The notes beneath the pieces were generated by a model. It did not search any database. It was not told the origin of the DNA and saw only the letters and a list, made by a program, of their open reading frames with translations. A stretch of 11,466 bases of DNA from Phycisphaerae bacterium (GTDB lineage Bacteria; Planctomycetota; Phycisphaerae; UBA1845; Fen-1342), in contig JAGVEP010000435.1 in the NCBI GenBank assembly GCA_020058145.1, positions 1-11,466 of the forward strand. The letters run 5' to 3'. Below, piece by piece: positions 1 to 6,731 of the stretch. Within the stretch, counting starts at the first letter, position 1. Each line of letters starts with the position of its first letter. A program made the translations under genes and the position numbers.

Positions 1-685
1 CCGCAAACCAAGAGAACTTGACCACGGGCAACACGGCCGCTGCCGCCGCCGCCAGGCTCAGCCGCCGCCAAGTGACACGTTCCAGCAGCCGGGCGAAGGC
101 CAGCAGCGCGGCGCTGATCGCCAGCGCCGTGGGCACGTCGTTGTTCACGAGCCGTCCATGCGCCAGTAGCGTCGGATTAAACGCAGCCAGCACGCACGCC
201 AACAGTCCGGCGCTGCGCCCAAACAGGCGGCGGGCCAGGGCGTATACCATCAGGCAGGTGGCCAGCAGCGTCACGACCATCATGCAGCGGGCGGCGGCCA
301 GCAACCGCTCGCCGTCGCAGCGTTCGAACAGCCAGGTGCGACCCACCTGCCAGTAGTTGCCCTGTCGCCAGCCCGGTGTGTCCGCCGGCGGCCAGTTGGG
401 CTCCATCCACAGCAACGGCAATGCCGCCAGGAGTTTCGGCAGAGGCGGGTGTTCGGGTTCGAGCCGAAAATCGCCGGTCTGAAGGTAACTGAACCCCGCC
501 GTCAGGTGGGCAGTCTCATCAAAGGTGATGCTGTCATCGCGCAGCGACGTGAGCGCCAGCACGGCGCAAACGCCGAGCAGTGCGGGGACGATGAAGCGAT
601 GCGGCCAACCGTCGCAGGGATCCGTAGAGCGCACCGCTGACCGCGCAGGCCGGACCGACGAAACGAGAATGTGGGGCGCGCTCAT
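1..685 (-). CDS. GT39/ArnT-like membrane glycosyltransferase, N-terminal part
   Basis: This reading frame runs off the left edge; 228 residues are visible. After a polar N-terminus there is a membrane segment at about 31-48, then an outward loop with an Asp-Glu pair (FDETAHL, D56 E57) and an EPEHPPLPK motif (76-84). More membrane segments follow at about 129-152, 159-177, 184-203 and 208-225, with GRLVNNDVP at 178-186. An acidic pair in the first loop plus HPPL is typical of the PMT_2/GT39 (ArnT-like) GT-C transferases, which move sugars from polyprenyl-phosphate carriers to acceptors on the outer face of the membrane. The acceptor cannot be told from this part. The ATG at 685 is preceded by GGGTGAG only three bases away, so the start is not certain; the frame stays open to a stop near 800. 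It lies downstream of the phosphoesterase on the same strand, with a repeat element between them. Confidence 0.8.
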   Translation of the reverse strand, partial: MSAPHILVSSVRPARSAVRSTDPCDGWPHRFIVPALLGVCAVLALTSLRDDSITFDETAHLTAGFSYLQTGDFRLEPEHPPLPKLLAALPLLWMEPNWPPADTPGWRQGNYWQVGRTWLFERCDGERLLAAARCMMVVTLLATCLMVYALARRLFGRSAGLLACVLAAFNPTLLAHGRLVNNDVPTALAISAALLAFARLLERVTWRRLSLAAAAAAVLPVVKFSWFA

Positions 686-778
686 GATCTCACCCGCGCC
701 GCATGGTACCAGCGCCGCCCCCCCCGTGTGTACGCAGACACGCGCCGAACGAGTGGCCCCGCTGGCCGCAGCAACGGC

Positions 779-898
779 CAGTGTAGTGCCTCACAATTAT
801 CAGCGCATGGGTGGGGTGGCCATCTTGGCCGCCCCAGGCGCGGGCGAGACGCCCACTCCACCCGGCTTATGTGCTGTTTCTAACGAGGCAGTACACTA
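779..898 (+). repeat. 120-bp TIR element, copy A (MITE-like)
   Basis: Bases 782-898 match the reverse complement of 2163-2279 at 111 of 117 positions with no gaps. The six mismatches fall at 864-884. The ends are inverted repeats: TGTA-S-TGCCTCACAA at the left is mirrored at the right, less well in this copy (GTT in place of ACAA). The interior holds two hairpins: GGGG-T-GGCCA with TGGCC-G-CCCC at about 814-836, and GGGCG-AGA-CGCCC at 842-854. There is no room for a protein, so it looks like a non-autonomous, MITE-like element. Its last three bases (896-898) form the stop codon of the phosphoesterase on the opposite strand. It also sits directly upstream of the glycosyltransferase gene. Confidence 0.85.
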
Positions 899-2149
899 GG
901 CCCGCCGCCCGGTGCGGAGTGTCAAGTGCAGGATTTCCGCGGGGGCATTGATCCGTAGTGGGAACCAGTTGCCGACGCCATTCGAGACCACGAGTGCCGA
1001 CCCGCGTCGGCGGTACAAGCCGGACCAGTATTTGAACAGGGCCGGCCCGGCCCCAATGCTGCTCGTGAGCATGAGTTGTCCGCCGTGCGTGTGACCCGCC
1101 AGCGTCAAAGGCACGCCCGCTTCCGCCGCCTGGTCGAACGCATGGGGATGATGCGCCAGGAGAATCGGGAATGCCGCCGGCTGACGGAGCGGCAGCACGC
1201 GTTGCATGTGCTCGTCGAAGGACGCGCCGTGGCGAGTCCCCGGTTGCCCCCAGCGCAGGCCGAGGATTTGCAACTTCTGACCGCGGACTTCGAGCGTGGC
1301 CGCCTCATCGAGCAGCAATCGCACACCCGCCGAGCGGACGCGTCGTTCGAACTCTTCGCGGCCCTCAAACAGATCATGATTGCCTTCGCACGCAAACAGC
1401 CGCTCCGGAGGCGCGAGCCGTCGGAGCATGTCCAGACCGGCCGGCAGATCGGCGAGGGCGTAGTCGATCAAGTCTCCGGTAAACAGAACCAGGTCAGGGT
1501 GCAACGCGTTCGTCCGGGAGACGATTTCGTCGAGGATCGCGCCGTGCGTGAAGCGGCCCACGTGTACATCGCTCACATGGGCAATCGTGAGACCATCGAG
1601 AGCGGCCGGCAGCGTCGGAAGCTCCACCTCCAGGTGCCGAATCCGAAAACCACCCAGTTGGGTCAGGGCGCGGACCTGCGCGGCGACGGTCGCTACCGGC
1701 GGCACAGCGACCGCGACGGCGGCCAGCATCTGTCTCCGCGTCAAAGTGGGCGCGGGGGCCGTGGGTGACGGATCCGCGGTTTCGCGGGCAGTCTCCGCTA
1801 TGACAGCGGGCGTCCGTCGGCGGCGGGCAATCTGCCACAGCCGCGCACTGCCGCCGGAAGTCGCTTGCAGCACTCCGCCGCCGGCCAGCAGCAACATCGT
1901 TGCCGGTAGGACTACCAAATGCCAGATGTAGGCAGCCCCCAACATCGTCTGCGGCACCGCGAAAGATGACGCACTCCAGCGCGACAGCAGCAGCCAGCCG
2001 TAGACTGCGAGATTGCCGCCTGCAAACGCGGCCAACAACAACCGCCAGCGCCCGGCGTGCGACAGGCGGCGCAGCCGCAGATCCGCCCAACGCCACCAAA
2101 GCAGGTCGAGGACGGGCAAACCGCCGATGATGAGCAGAAAAAAACTCAT
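896..2149 (-). CDS. Membrane-anchored YaeI-type metallophosphoesterase
   Basis: This 417-residue protein has an N-terminal membrane region with segments at about 1-19, 36-57 and 69-95. A hydrophobic stretch at 141-160 follows an RRQ motif (TLTRRQML, 134-142) that resembles a Tat-like anchor before the catalytic domain. The calcineurin-like phosphoesterase motifs are complete and in order: DVH (D194, H196), GDLID (D226), GNHD (N257, H258), AHHPH (332-336) and GHTHGGQ (352-358). These residues bind the two metals in this superfamily. The architecture resembles the YaeI group, some members of which act on lipid-linked diphosphates such as UDP-diacylglucosamine; the substrate here is unknown. The ATG at 2149 is chosen because upstream codons in this frame lie inside the repeat element. 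No clear ribosome binding site precedes it. The stop codon is supplied by the end of element copy A. Confidence 0.88.
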   Translation of the reverse strand: MSFFLLIIGGLPVLDLLWWRWADLRLRRLSHAGRWRLLLAAFAGGNLAVYGWLLLSRWSASSFAVPQTMLGAAYIWHLVVLPATMLLLAGGGVLQATSGGSARLWQIARRRRTPAVIAETARETADPSPTAPAPTLTRRQMLAAVAVAVPPVATVAAQVRALTQLGGFRIRHLEVELPTLPAALDGLTIAHVSDVHVGRFTHGAILDEIVSRTNALHPDLVLFTGDLIDYALADLPAGLDMLRRLAPPERLFACEGNHDLFEGREEFERRVRSAGVRLLLDEAATLEVRGQKLQILGLRWGQPGTRHGASFDEHMQRVLPLRQPAAFPILLAHHPHAFDQAAEAGVPLTLAGHTHGGQLMLTSSIGAGPALFKYWSGLYRRRGSALVVSNGVGNWFPLRINAPAEILHLTLRTGRRA

Positions 2150-2162
2150 GCCAGGACGATCG

Positions 2163-2282
2163 TAGTGTACTGCCTCACAAGAAACAGCACGTAAGGTGGG
2201 TGGAGTGGGCGTCTCGCCCGCGCCTGGGGCGGCCAAGATGGCCACCCCACCCATGCGCTGATAATTGTGAGGCACTACAGTA
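2163..2282 (-). repeat. 120-bp TIR element, copy B (MITE-like)
   Basis: This is the inverted partner of the element at 779-898. Both outer ends are TA dinucleotides here, which would fit insertion at TA as in Tc1/mariner/IS630-type elements; that is an inference. The terminal inverted repeat is better preserved than in copy A: about 27 bp at each end align with five mismatches, around TGTA-S-TGCCTCACAA and CAGC. The two internal hairpins are identical to those in copy A. It fills nearly all of the gap between the beta-helix gene and the phosphoesterase gene and ends 13 bp before the phosphoesterase ATG. Any promoter for that gene close to its start must therefore lie in or beside the element. 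Confidence 0.85.
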
Positions 2283-2283
2283 G

Positions 2284-2313
2284 GCGCTGCGGGCGCGGTT
2301 GGCTGCGCAGCGC
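2284..2313 (-). terminator. Hairpin downstream of beta-helix gene
   Basis: A perfect 8-bp stem (GCGCTGCG with CGCAGCGC) and a 14-base loop lie just after the beta-helix stop codon, between it and element copy B. There is no T tract on the minus-strand side, so it is not a standard intrinsic terminator. It may be a weak terminator or an RNA 3'-end stabiliser. Confidence 0.3.
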
Positions 2314-2318
2314 GGATG

Positions 2319-4532
2319 TTACTTACCCGGCAGAATCCTCAAGCTGACCGGCGTCGGGCGGCGCGCGGCGAACTGCTCAACCACGAGTGCGACGGTACCA
2401 TCACCGGCCTCGTATCGGCCGGTAAGCCGGCGGGCTGGCCCAGGCCGCTCCCAGGCATCGATCACCTTCTCGCCGGCTACGCTGACGCGCACGCCGCCGG
2501 CCGCGACGACGACGATCTGCCAGACCCCGCGTTTCAGGGGCACGTCCGTTCGCGCGCTCAGGCCCCAGGACTGTTTGGCTGAGTCGGCGGAAGCGCCAGC
2601 GGGCTGCGGCAGGGCCTTCAGCTCGTCGAGTACGTCCGGATCGTCGAGCCGACTTACGCGGATGGTGCGCGTGTCGGGGCCGCCGGCCGCCGCCCAACGG
2701 TCCGGCTCCTCGACCGGGTCGCCCGCGAAACGGAAGCAGCTCGCCTGCCACTCCGCCACAAGCAGCGCACCGCGGACTTCACGTTGGAACTCGCCGCTCT
2801 CCACGGCCACGCGGTAGGGATGAACGCCCGACTTGTCGGCGGCGAGTGTGAGCGTGTATTCCGGCCCAGCGCCCGCCAGTTTCCAGTCGGCCACGCCCTC
2901 AACCGTACAACTCGGTCGGTTTCCAAACTGCCGTAGCGAGAGCGTCTGTCTGCCGCCCGTGCTTTCGAGCGGCCACACCAGCGGCGTAGCATGATCCCAC
3001 GGCCCCCACTCGGTCATGATGATGTGCTCGCGTCCGGCCAGCTCCGGCCGCGCCCCGACGGGATGTGTCTGTCCAAACACCGGGAAGCTGGGCAGCTCCA
3101 CCGACTCCCCCGCGAGACGATCGTCGCGAACCAGCCTGGTCTCGGGGGCCGCTTCCATCTCACGGCGCACGTCACGAACGGCGTTCGTCCCCAGTACGAC
3201 CTTGCCCGGCCCGCGAAAATGAAACGCCAACTCGTCCCCACGGAATTCGTTGCCGGCGAGGACGTTGCCTTCCCAGTCCGGGAGACTGGCGGCGATCCAG
3301 TCCGCGAAACCCGGATTGGGCTTGGCCTGCCACCACAAGTGTACGCCGCAGGCGTTTCGGCTGAACTTGTTGCCGATGATGCGATTTTGGCGGCTGCTGT
3401 CGATGTTTACGCCGCCGCGCTCCAGGCCGTAGCCCGCAGCGCCGTTGTCCGCGATTTCGTTGCCGCGGATCAGTGTGCCCTGGGAATACCCGGCCCAGAT
3501 GCCGCAGATCGCGTTGCCGACAATCCGATTGGCGAGGAACTGATTGTCAAAAGAAAAAGTGAGTTCAATGCCGTGGGCGGCGGCGTAGGAGAAGTCGTTC
3601 CGAATGAGGAGGTTCCGGTCAGCCCCGCACCGCATCGCGCGGGACAATCCAAAATCCAAAATCCAAAATCCAAAATGAGTGGCGGTGCGCCGCATGGCCT
3701 CCTCCCCCGCCCAGCCGAACAGTCCGTCGCCGCCGTGCGTGACGGAGTTTTCTGCGATGACGTTGTCGCTGTCCTGTTCAAACATGAGCAGGCCGGCGGC
3801 GTCCTGTCCGCGGTTGTATACGCCGTGGCTGTAGCCGCGAATGCAGAAGTCGAGGGCATTGCGGGTGATGACATTCCGGCACGAGCGCCACAGGGCGATG
3901 CCCCAGCCGGAGTTGAATGAAAAGTCGTTGTCGTAAACGCGCGCCTCGTTGACGCGATCGAGGCACAACGCGTTCTGGCTGTGCCAAACGCGGCAATTCC
4001 GCACGACGATCCGGTCGGATCGTTCGACGTAGATGGACGAGCCATAGTTCCGCAGCCACTCGTGGTCGTCGTTGTGATGCGGGGAGAGCCAGTCGCCTTC
4101 GGCCTCAATCTCCGCGTCAGAGTCGAGATGCGCGCGCCGGCCGTCGGAAGCGTCGATGTTCTCAAGCGTCAGACCCGGGCAATCCGTCGCCCAGAGGCCC
4201 GCGCGAAATCCGCTGATTCGCCCGCCGCGGACCGTGACGTTGCGCTGCCCTACCACGCGGATACCGAAACCCTCATACGTGTCCGGCGGCGCGTCGCGCT
4301 CGGCACCGCGCAGTTGCGCACCCCGCTCGAACTCAATCACGATGTCCGCGGCGGCGACGTGCACCACCCCGTCGCGGTTGGAATCCAGCAGCATCAGGTT
4401 TGGCGGAATCTCGATGCGGCAGGATTGGGTAATGACCGTATCGTCGGACCGCAGGGTCACAACGGGTGGGTCATCGGCCACCCACAGGCCCAGACAAACC
4501 GTGCAAACTGCCGGCAGCACCAGCGCGGCCAT
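2319..4532 (-). CDS. Secreted right-handed parallel beta-helix protein with PA14-like C-terminus
   Basis: This is a 737-residue protein. The first 18 residues are hydrophobic and look like a short signal peptide without the usual basic n-region, so export is likely but the cleavage site is unclear. Residues about 90-450 show repeated N-x-V/I-x-x-N-x-F coils (for example NVIAENSV, NLLIRNDF, NRIIGNKF), the mark of NosD/pectate-lyase-like parallel beta-helices that often bind or cut polysaccharides. A polar patch, HHNDDHEW (152-159), could be functional. Residues about 660-735 (VRVSVAGEKVIDAW, then a Tyr-Glu-Ala-Gly turn) resemble a PA14-type carbohydrate-binding sandwich. GGTGGAGG seven bases upstream supports the ATG at 4532. 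Residues 286-296 are encoded by an inserted heptamer repeat. The substrate is unknown. It is probably first in the minus-strand gene run. Confidence 0.8.
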   Translation of the reverse strand: MAALVLPAVCTVCLGLWVADDPPVVTLRSDDTVITQSCRIEIPPNLMLLDSNRDGVVHVAAADIVIEFERGAQLRGAERDAPPDTYEGFGIRVVGQRNVTVRGGRISGFRAGLWATDCPGLTLENIDASDGRRAHLDSDAEIEAEGDWLSPHHNDDHEWLRNYGSSIYVERSDRIVVRNCRVWHSQNALCLDRVNEARVYDNDFSFNSGWGIALWRSCRNVITRNALDFCIRGYSHGVYNRGQDAAGLLMFEQDSDNVIAENSVTHGGDGLFGWAGEEAMRRTATHFGFWILDFGLSRAMRCGADRNLLIRNDFSYAAAHGIELTFSFDNQFLANRIVGNAICGIWAGYSQGTLIRGNEIADNGAAGYGLERGGVNIDSSRQNRIIGNKFSRNACGVHLWWQAKPNPGFADWIAASLPDWEGNVLAGNEFRGDELAFHFRGPGKVVLGTNAVRDVRREMEAAPETRLVRDDRLAGESVELPSFPVFGQTHPVGARPELAGREHIIMTEWGPWDHATPLVWPLESTGGRQTLSLRQFGNRPSCTVEGVADWKLAGAGPEYTLTLAADKSGVHPYRVAVESGEFQREVRGALLVAEWQASCFRFAGDPVEEPDRWAAAGGPDTRTIRVSRLDDPDVLDELKALPQPAGASADSAKQSWGLSARTDVPLKRGVWQIVVVAAGGVRVSVAGEKVIDAWERPGPARRLTGRYEAGDGTVALVVEQFAARRPTPVSLRILPGK
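3646..3676. repeat. In-frame heptamer repeat (TCCAAAA)n inside the beta-helix gene
   Basis: Four perfect copies of TCCAAAA (3648-3675) plus partial units at each end stand out by their A-richness against the GC-rich gene. They encode HFGFWILDFGL (residues 286-296) between two beta-helix coils, where a loop would be tolerated. The reading frame is intact across the repeat. Confidence 0.9.
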
Positions 4533-4539
4533 GCCGTGC

Positions 4540-4544
4540 CCTCC
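4540..4544 (-). promoter_or_regulatory. Ribosome binding site of the beta-helix gene
   Basis: GGAGG, part of GGTGGAGGG, lies seven bases before the ATG at 4532 and fixes that start. Confidence 0.7.
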
Positions 4545-4876
4545 ACCAGGTCTAGGATCGCGGGACAGTGTACTGCACAGGTGCCCTTCCTGACTGCGCC
4601 GTAAGAATCGACTTTGACGCCGGCCGGACAGGCCGCCCCGGCCCGTGATCGTTTAATTTGCTGACGGTTAGTTGACCTTCGCGCAAGGCGGGGCCTAAAA
4701 CCCTGTAGGGAGTAGTTCAGCGGTCTTTGCGCACGCGGAGACGGCGGAGTTTTGGGTGCATCGGAGACGGTGTGCCTCAAGTCTGAGTTTTGCGTGAAGT
4801 GAAATCACGTGTGTCTGCGGGCGGAGCGATCTCGGCCCGTCGCCGAGAAGTTCAGCATCCGCATTTCTGAGAGAAT

Positions 4877-4882
4877 AGGAGG
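4877..4882 (+). promoter_or_regulatory. Ribosome binding site of first PEP-CTERM gene
   Basis: A full AGGAGG lies eight bases before the ATG at 4891. It is the strongest Shine-Dalgarno in the window and settles this start. Confidence 0.8.
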
Positions 4883-4890
4883 CTTGTGTT

Positions 4891-5643
4891 ATGAGGCATC
4901 TCGTATTGATCGCAGTTTTGGGCTTGGTTACGGCGTCAGCATCCGCCAACTGGTACGACAACTTCGATTCGTACAACCTGGGCAGCATCAACAACCAGGG
5001 CGGATGGAAGGGATGGGCCAACGTCCCCTCGGCGGCGGGCGAGGTTTCCGACATCCTGTCGCGTAGTGCGCCCAAGTCCCAACTCATCGACTTGGGCGCG
5101 GATTCGGTGCGCTCGTACACCGGCTACAACACGGGCATGTGGTCTTATAGGACGTGGCTGTTTATTCCCACCGATTTTCAAAGCGGTGGCACCGCCCCCG
5201 ACACGGGGACCTACTTCATCCTGCTGAATCGCTACACGAACGGCGGGGCCGACACACGCTGGTCGGTGCAGATGGCCTTTGATTCCACGGACGGGCTGAT
5301 CCACGCCGACTCTGGCTCGAGCGATGAGGTCACGCTGCCGTACGTCGCCGGCGAATGGTCCTTCCTCGACGTGCGGGTGAACCTCACCCAGAACTGGACC
5401 CAGGTTTACTACAATGGGACGCTGCTCGATGATCCCGGCCTGGCGAACCACCCCCAGTTGGGCGGCGGCTATAGGTGGACCGCGGGCGTGTTCGGCACCG
5501 ATACCGACGGCCAGCTCAACATCGCCGCGGTCGACTTGTACGCCAACGGCTCGTCGCCCGTGTTCTACGACGACATGGCGCTGATTCCGGAACCCATGAG
5601 CGCTGGGCTGCTCTTGCTGGTGGCGCTCCTGCGGCGGCGGTAG
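4891..5643 (+). CDS. PEP-CTERM sorted surface protein, lectin-like fold
   Basis: This is a 250-residue exported protein. Residues 1-19 are a signal peptide (basic start, hydrophobic core, ASASA before N20). The body (about 20-225) is rich in Gly, Asp, Asn and aromatics, with FDSYNLGSINNQGGW near the N-terminus and beta-strand-like alternation. That fits a concanavalin/LamG-like jellyroll, but the fold is an inference. The C-terminus is IPEP (232-235), then a short hydrophobic stretch and RRR, the tripartite PEP-CTERM tail recognised by exosortase, which anchors or releases proteins at the cell surface. The tail is unusual: Met follows PEP and the hydrophobic part is only about 11 residues. 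It is probably co-transcribed with the next gene, which has the same design. No exosortase is in view. Confidence 0.85.
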   Translation: MRHLVLIAVLGLVTASASANWYDNFDSYNLGSINNQGGWKGWANVPSAAGEVSDILSRSAPKSQLIDLGADSVRSYTGYNTGMWSYRTWLFIPTDFQSGGTAPDTGTYFILLNRYTNGGADTRWSVQMAFDSTDGLIHADSGSSDEVTLPYVAGEWSFLDVRVNLTQNWTQVYYNGTLLDDPGLANHPQLGGGYRWTAGVFGTDTDGQLNIAAVDLYANGSSPVFYDDMALIPEPMSAGLLLLVALLRRR

Positions 5644-5644
5644 A

Positions 5645-5687
5645 GGACGTTTCGGCGTCCCCAGTCATTACGGGTCGCGAAAGACCC
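5645..5687 (+). other. Two small hairpins and a direct repeat between the PEP-CTERM genes
   Basis: The 84-bp gap holds GGACG-N6-CGTCC (5645-5660) and GGGTC-N6-GACCC (5672-5687), each with a 5-bp stem and no T tract. CATAGGA then occurs twice ten bases apart (5687-5693, 5697-5703). These could slow or process the transcript between the two genes, but the stems are short and chance is possible. Confidence 0.3.
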
Positions 5688-5715
5688 ATAGGAGCACATA
5701 GGATCACTTCAGGAC

Positions 5716-5720
5716 AGGAG
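5716..5720 (+). promoter_or_regulatory. Ribosome binding site of second PEP-CTERM gene
   Basis: AGGAG lies seven bases before the ATG at 5728 and supports that start. Confidence 0.7.
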
Positions 5721-5727
5721 AAAGGGT

Positions 5728-6540
5728 ATGAAACGCTTGATTTGGCTGGCTATGCCAATCTTGTTGTGCGCGTCCGCGAGCGCGGACACCCTCTTCCAAG
5801 TCCCCGGATTCGAAGCGCCCGATTACAATGGTTCGGCGGGGGGAACCTTGCTCACGGGCCAGCAGGGCTGGATCAATCCCGTCGCGGGCAGTTCGGACTT
5901 CAAGGTGTACACGTACGCGGGCAACACGCTCGGGATTGCGCCCCATCCGGCCGGCGGCGCCGCCCAGTTCGCGGCCGGGCGTAGTGCGGGGAGCAGCGCG
6001 TACGGCCGCGCGCAGCACACGAACAACTGGGCTGCGGACGACGTCTGGACCGTCACCTACGATATCCTCACGAAGTACGACGGGACGCTCCCCGCGACCG
6101 ACAACATCGGGAGTTTCTCACTCCAACCCTCGGCGACGGCGAAGTACTGGCAATCCATCTTCCAATTCGAGGATCCGAACACGGCGACGGCGTGGAAGTC
6201 CGGTTACTTCGTCCAGGAGTTCCCCAACACCGGGCCGGCCGGGATACCCGGCCCTGCCTGGCGAAACCTGGCCTTCAACCATTGGTACCGGGAATCCGTC
6301 AACTTCCGGTTCTCGGACAGGCTGATTCTGTCGATCTCGATCACCGATCTCAACACCATGCAGACCACCACCGTCAACCCTGGCTGGCACCTCGTCAATC
6401 AGGCCGGCTTCCCGGACAGCTTCCGCTTCTTTACGGGCGGCACCACCGCCGGCAACATCACGGCCTGGGACATTCCAGAGCCTGGAACGTTCCTGATGGC
6501 GCTCGGTCTGGCGGCGCTCGCGACGCGACGCTCGCGCTGA
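5728..6540 (+). CDS. PEP-CTERM sorted surface protein, unknown function
   Basis: This is a 270-residue exported protein. Residues 1-19 form a signal peptide (MKRLIW start, ASASA before D20). The central part (about 20-245) opens with FQVPGFEAPDYNGS and a GQQGW element, reminiscent of the first PEP-CTERM protein and of planctomycete lectin-like surface proteins; I cannot name a specific activity. The tail IPEPGTFLMALGLAALA (249-265) followed by TRRSR is a canonical PEP-CTERM sorting signal: PEP, about a dozen hydrophobic residues, then basic residues. It lies 84 bp after the first PEP-CTERM gene and is followed 36 bp later by a strong intrinsic terminator, so the two probably share a transcript. 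Together they look like a paired set of exosortase substrates. The cognate exosortase must be encoded elsewhere. Confidence 0.85.
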   Translation: MKRLIWLAMPILLCASASADTLFQVPGFEAPDYNGSAGGTLLTGQQGWINPVAGSSDFKVYTYAGNTLGIAPHPAGGAAQFAAGRSAGSSAYGRAQHTNNWAADDVWTVTYDILTKYDGTLPATDNIGSFSLQPSATAKYWQSIFQFEDPNTATAWKSGYFVQEFPNTGPAGIPGPAWRNLAFNHWYRESVNFRFSDRLILSISITDLNTMQTTTVNPGWHLVNQAGFPDSFRFFTGGTTAGNITAWDIPEPGTFLMALGLAALATRRSR

Positions 6541-6576
6541 GATCGCTGGGCGCAGCTCGAAATGGTACGCTGACCG

Positions 6577-6614
6577 GCGCCACCGCGTCGAAAGACGAGG
6601 TGGCGCTTTTTTTT
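6577..6614 (+). terminator. Intrinsic terminator of the PEP-CTERM gene pair
   Basis: An 8-bp stem (GCGCCACC with GGTGGCGC) is extended past one mismatch by CGTC/GACG and closed by a GAAA tetraloop (6590-6593). Eight T residues follow at once (6607-6614). GNRA loops stabilise RNA stems, so this should be an efficient rho-independent terminator. It isolates the PEP-CTERM genes from the lipoprotein gene downstream. Confidence 0.92.
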
Positions 6615-6692
6615 GCTTGCTCAACAGGGTCCGTGGGTCAGTGCCGGCTCGGTTGGCCGCCACTACGGGCGTGCGCGGGCGCTGGCCACAGA

Positions 6693-6714
6693 CGGCCGAC
6701 GAGGACGTCGGCCG
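6693..6714. repeat. Palindrome with 9-bp arms
   Basis: CGGCCGACG (6693-6701) and CGTCGGCCG (6706-6714) are perfect inverted arms around AGGA. CTAC follows, as it does after the palindromes at 6775 and 7126. Read on the minus strand, each of the three begins with a GTAG tag and then a GC palindrome. It lies in a non-coding stretch. Confidence 0.75.
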
Positions 6715-6731
6715 CTACGGAGTTTCGCTCC

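Larger units (their letters stand above)
4533..4890. promoter_or_regulatory. Divergent intergenic region with candidate promoter and leader hairpins
   Basis: This 358-bp gap separates two genes transcribed away from each other, so it should hold promoters for both. On the plus strand, TTGACC (4672-4677) and TAAAAC (4696-4701) are 18 bp apart and would give a leader of about 180 bases for the first PEP-CTERM gene; this is only a modest match to a housekeeping promoter. In that leader are two hairpins: CGTGA-N7-TCACG (4793-4809) and TCTCGG-N7-CCGAGA (4830-4848). No convincing minus-strand promoter was found. No open frame here looks like a real gene. Confidence 0.35.

Noticed and set aside
525..899. 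Plus-strand open frame of 124 codons ending in element copy A
   Set aside because: It lies antisense to the glycosyltransferase start and ends in repeat sequence; no domain or signal supports it.
1076..1768. 230-codon plus-strand open frame
   Set aside because: It is antisense to the catalytic domain of the phosphoesterase, whose motifs are unambiguous.
2150..2275. 42-residue N-terminal extension of the phosphoesterase from a GTG at 2275
   Set aside because: The extension is encoded by the repeat element, and the same peptide can be read from copy A where no gene exists. The family's N-terminus fits the ATG at 2149.
779..2282. Target-site duplication at the outer ends of the paired elements
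   Set aside because: The bases just outside (CCAG on the left, GTAGG on the right) do not form a direct duplication, so a clean composite transposon insertion cannot be claimed.
2991..3920. 309-codon plus-strand open frame
   Set aside because: It is antisense to the beta-helix gene, shows no signal, motif or ribosome binding site, and reflects codon bias of the real gene.
4567..4576. AGTGTACTGC, identical to the end of the 120-bp element
   Set aside because: Only ten bases match and there is no partner end or interior nearby, so chance or a small relic cannot be told apart.
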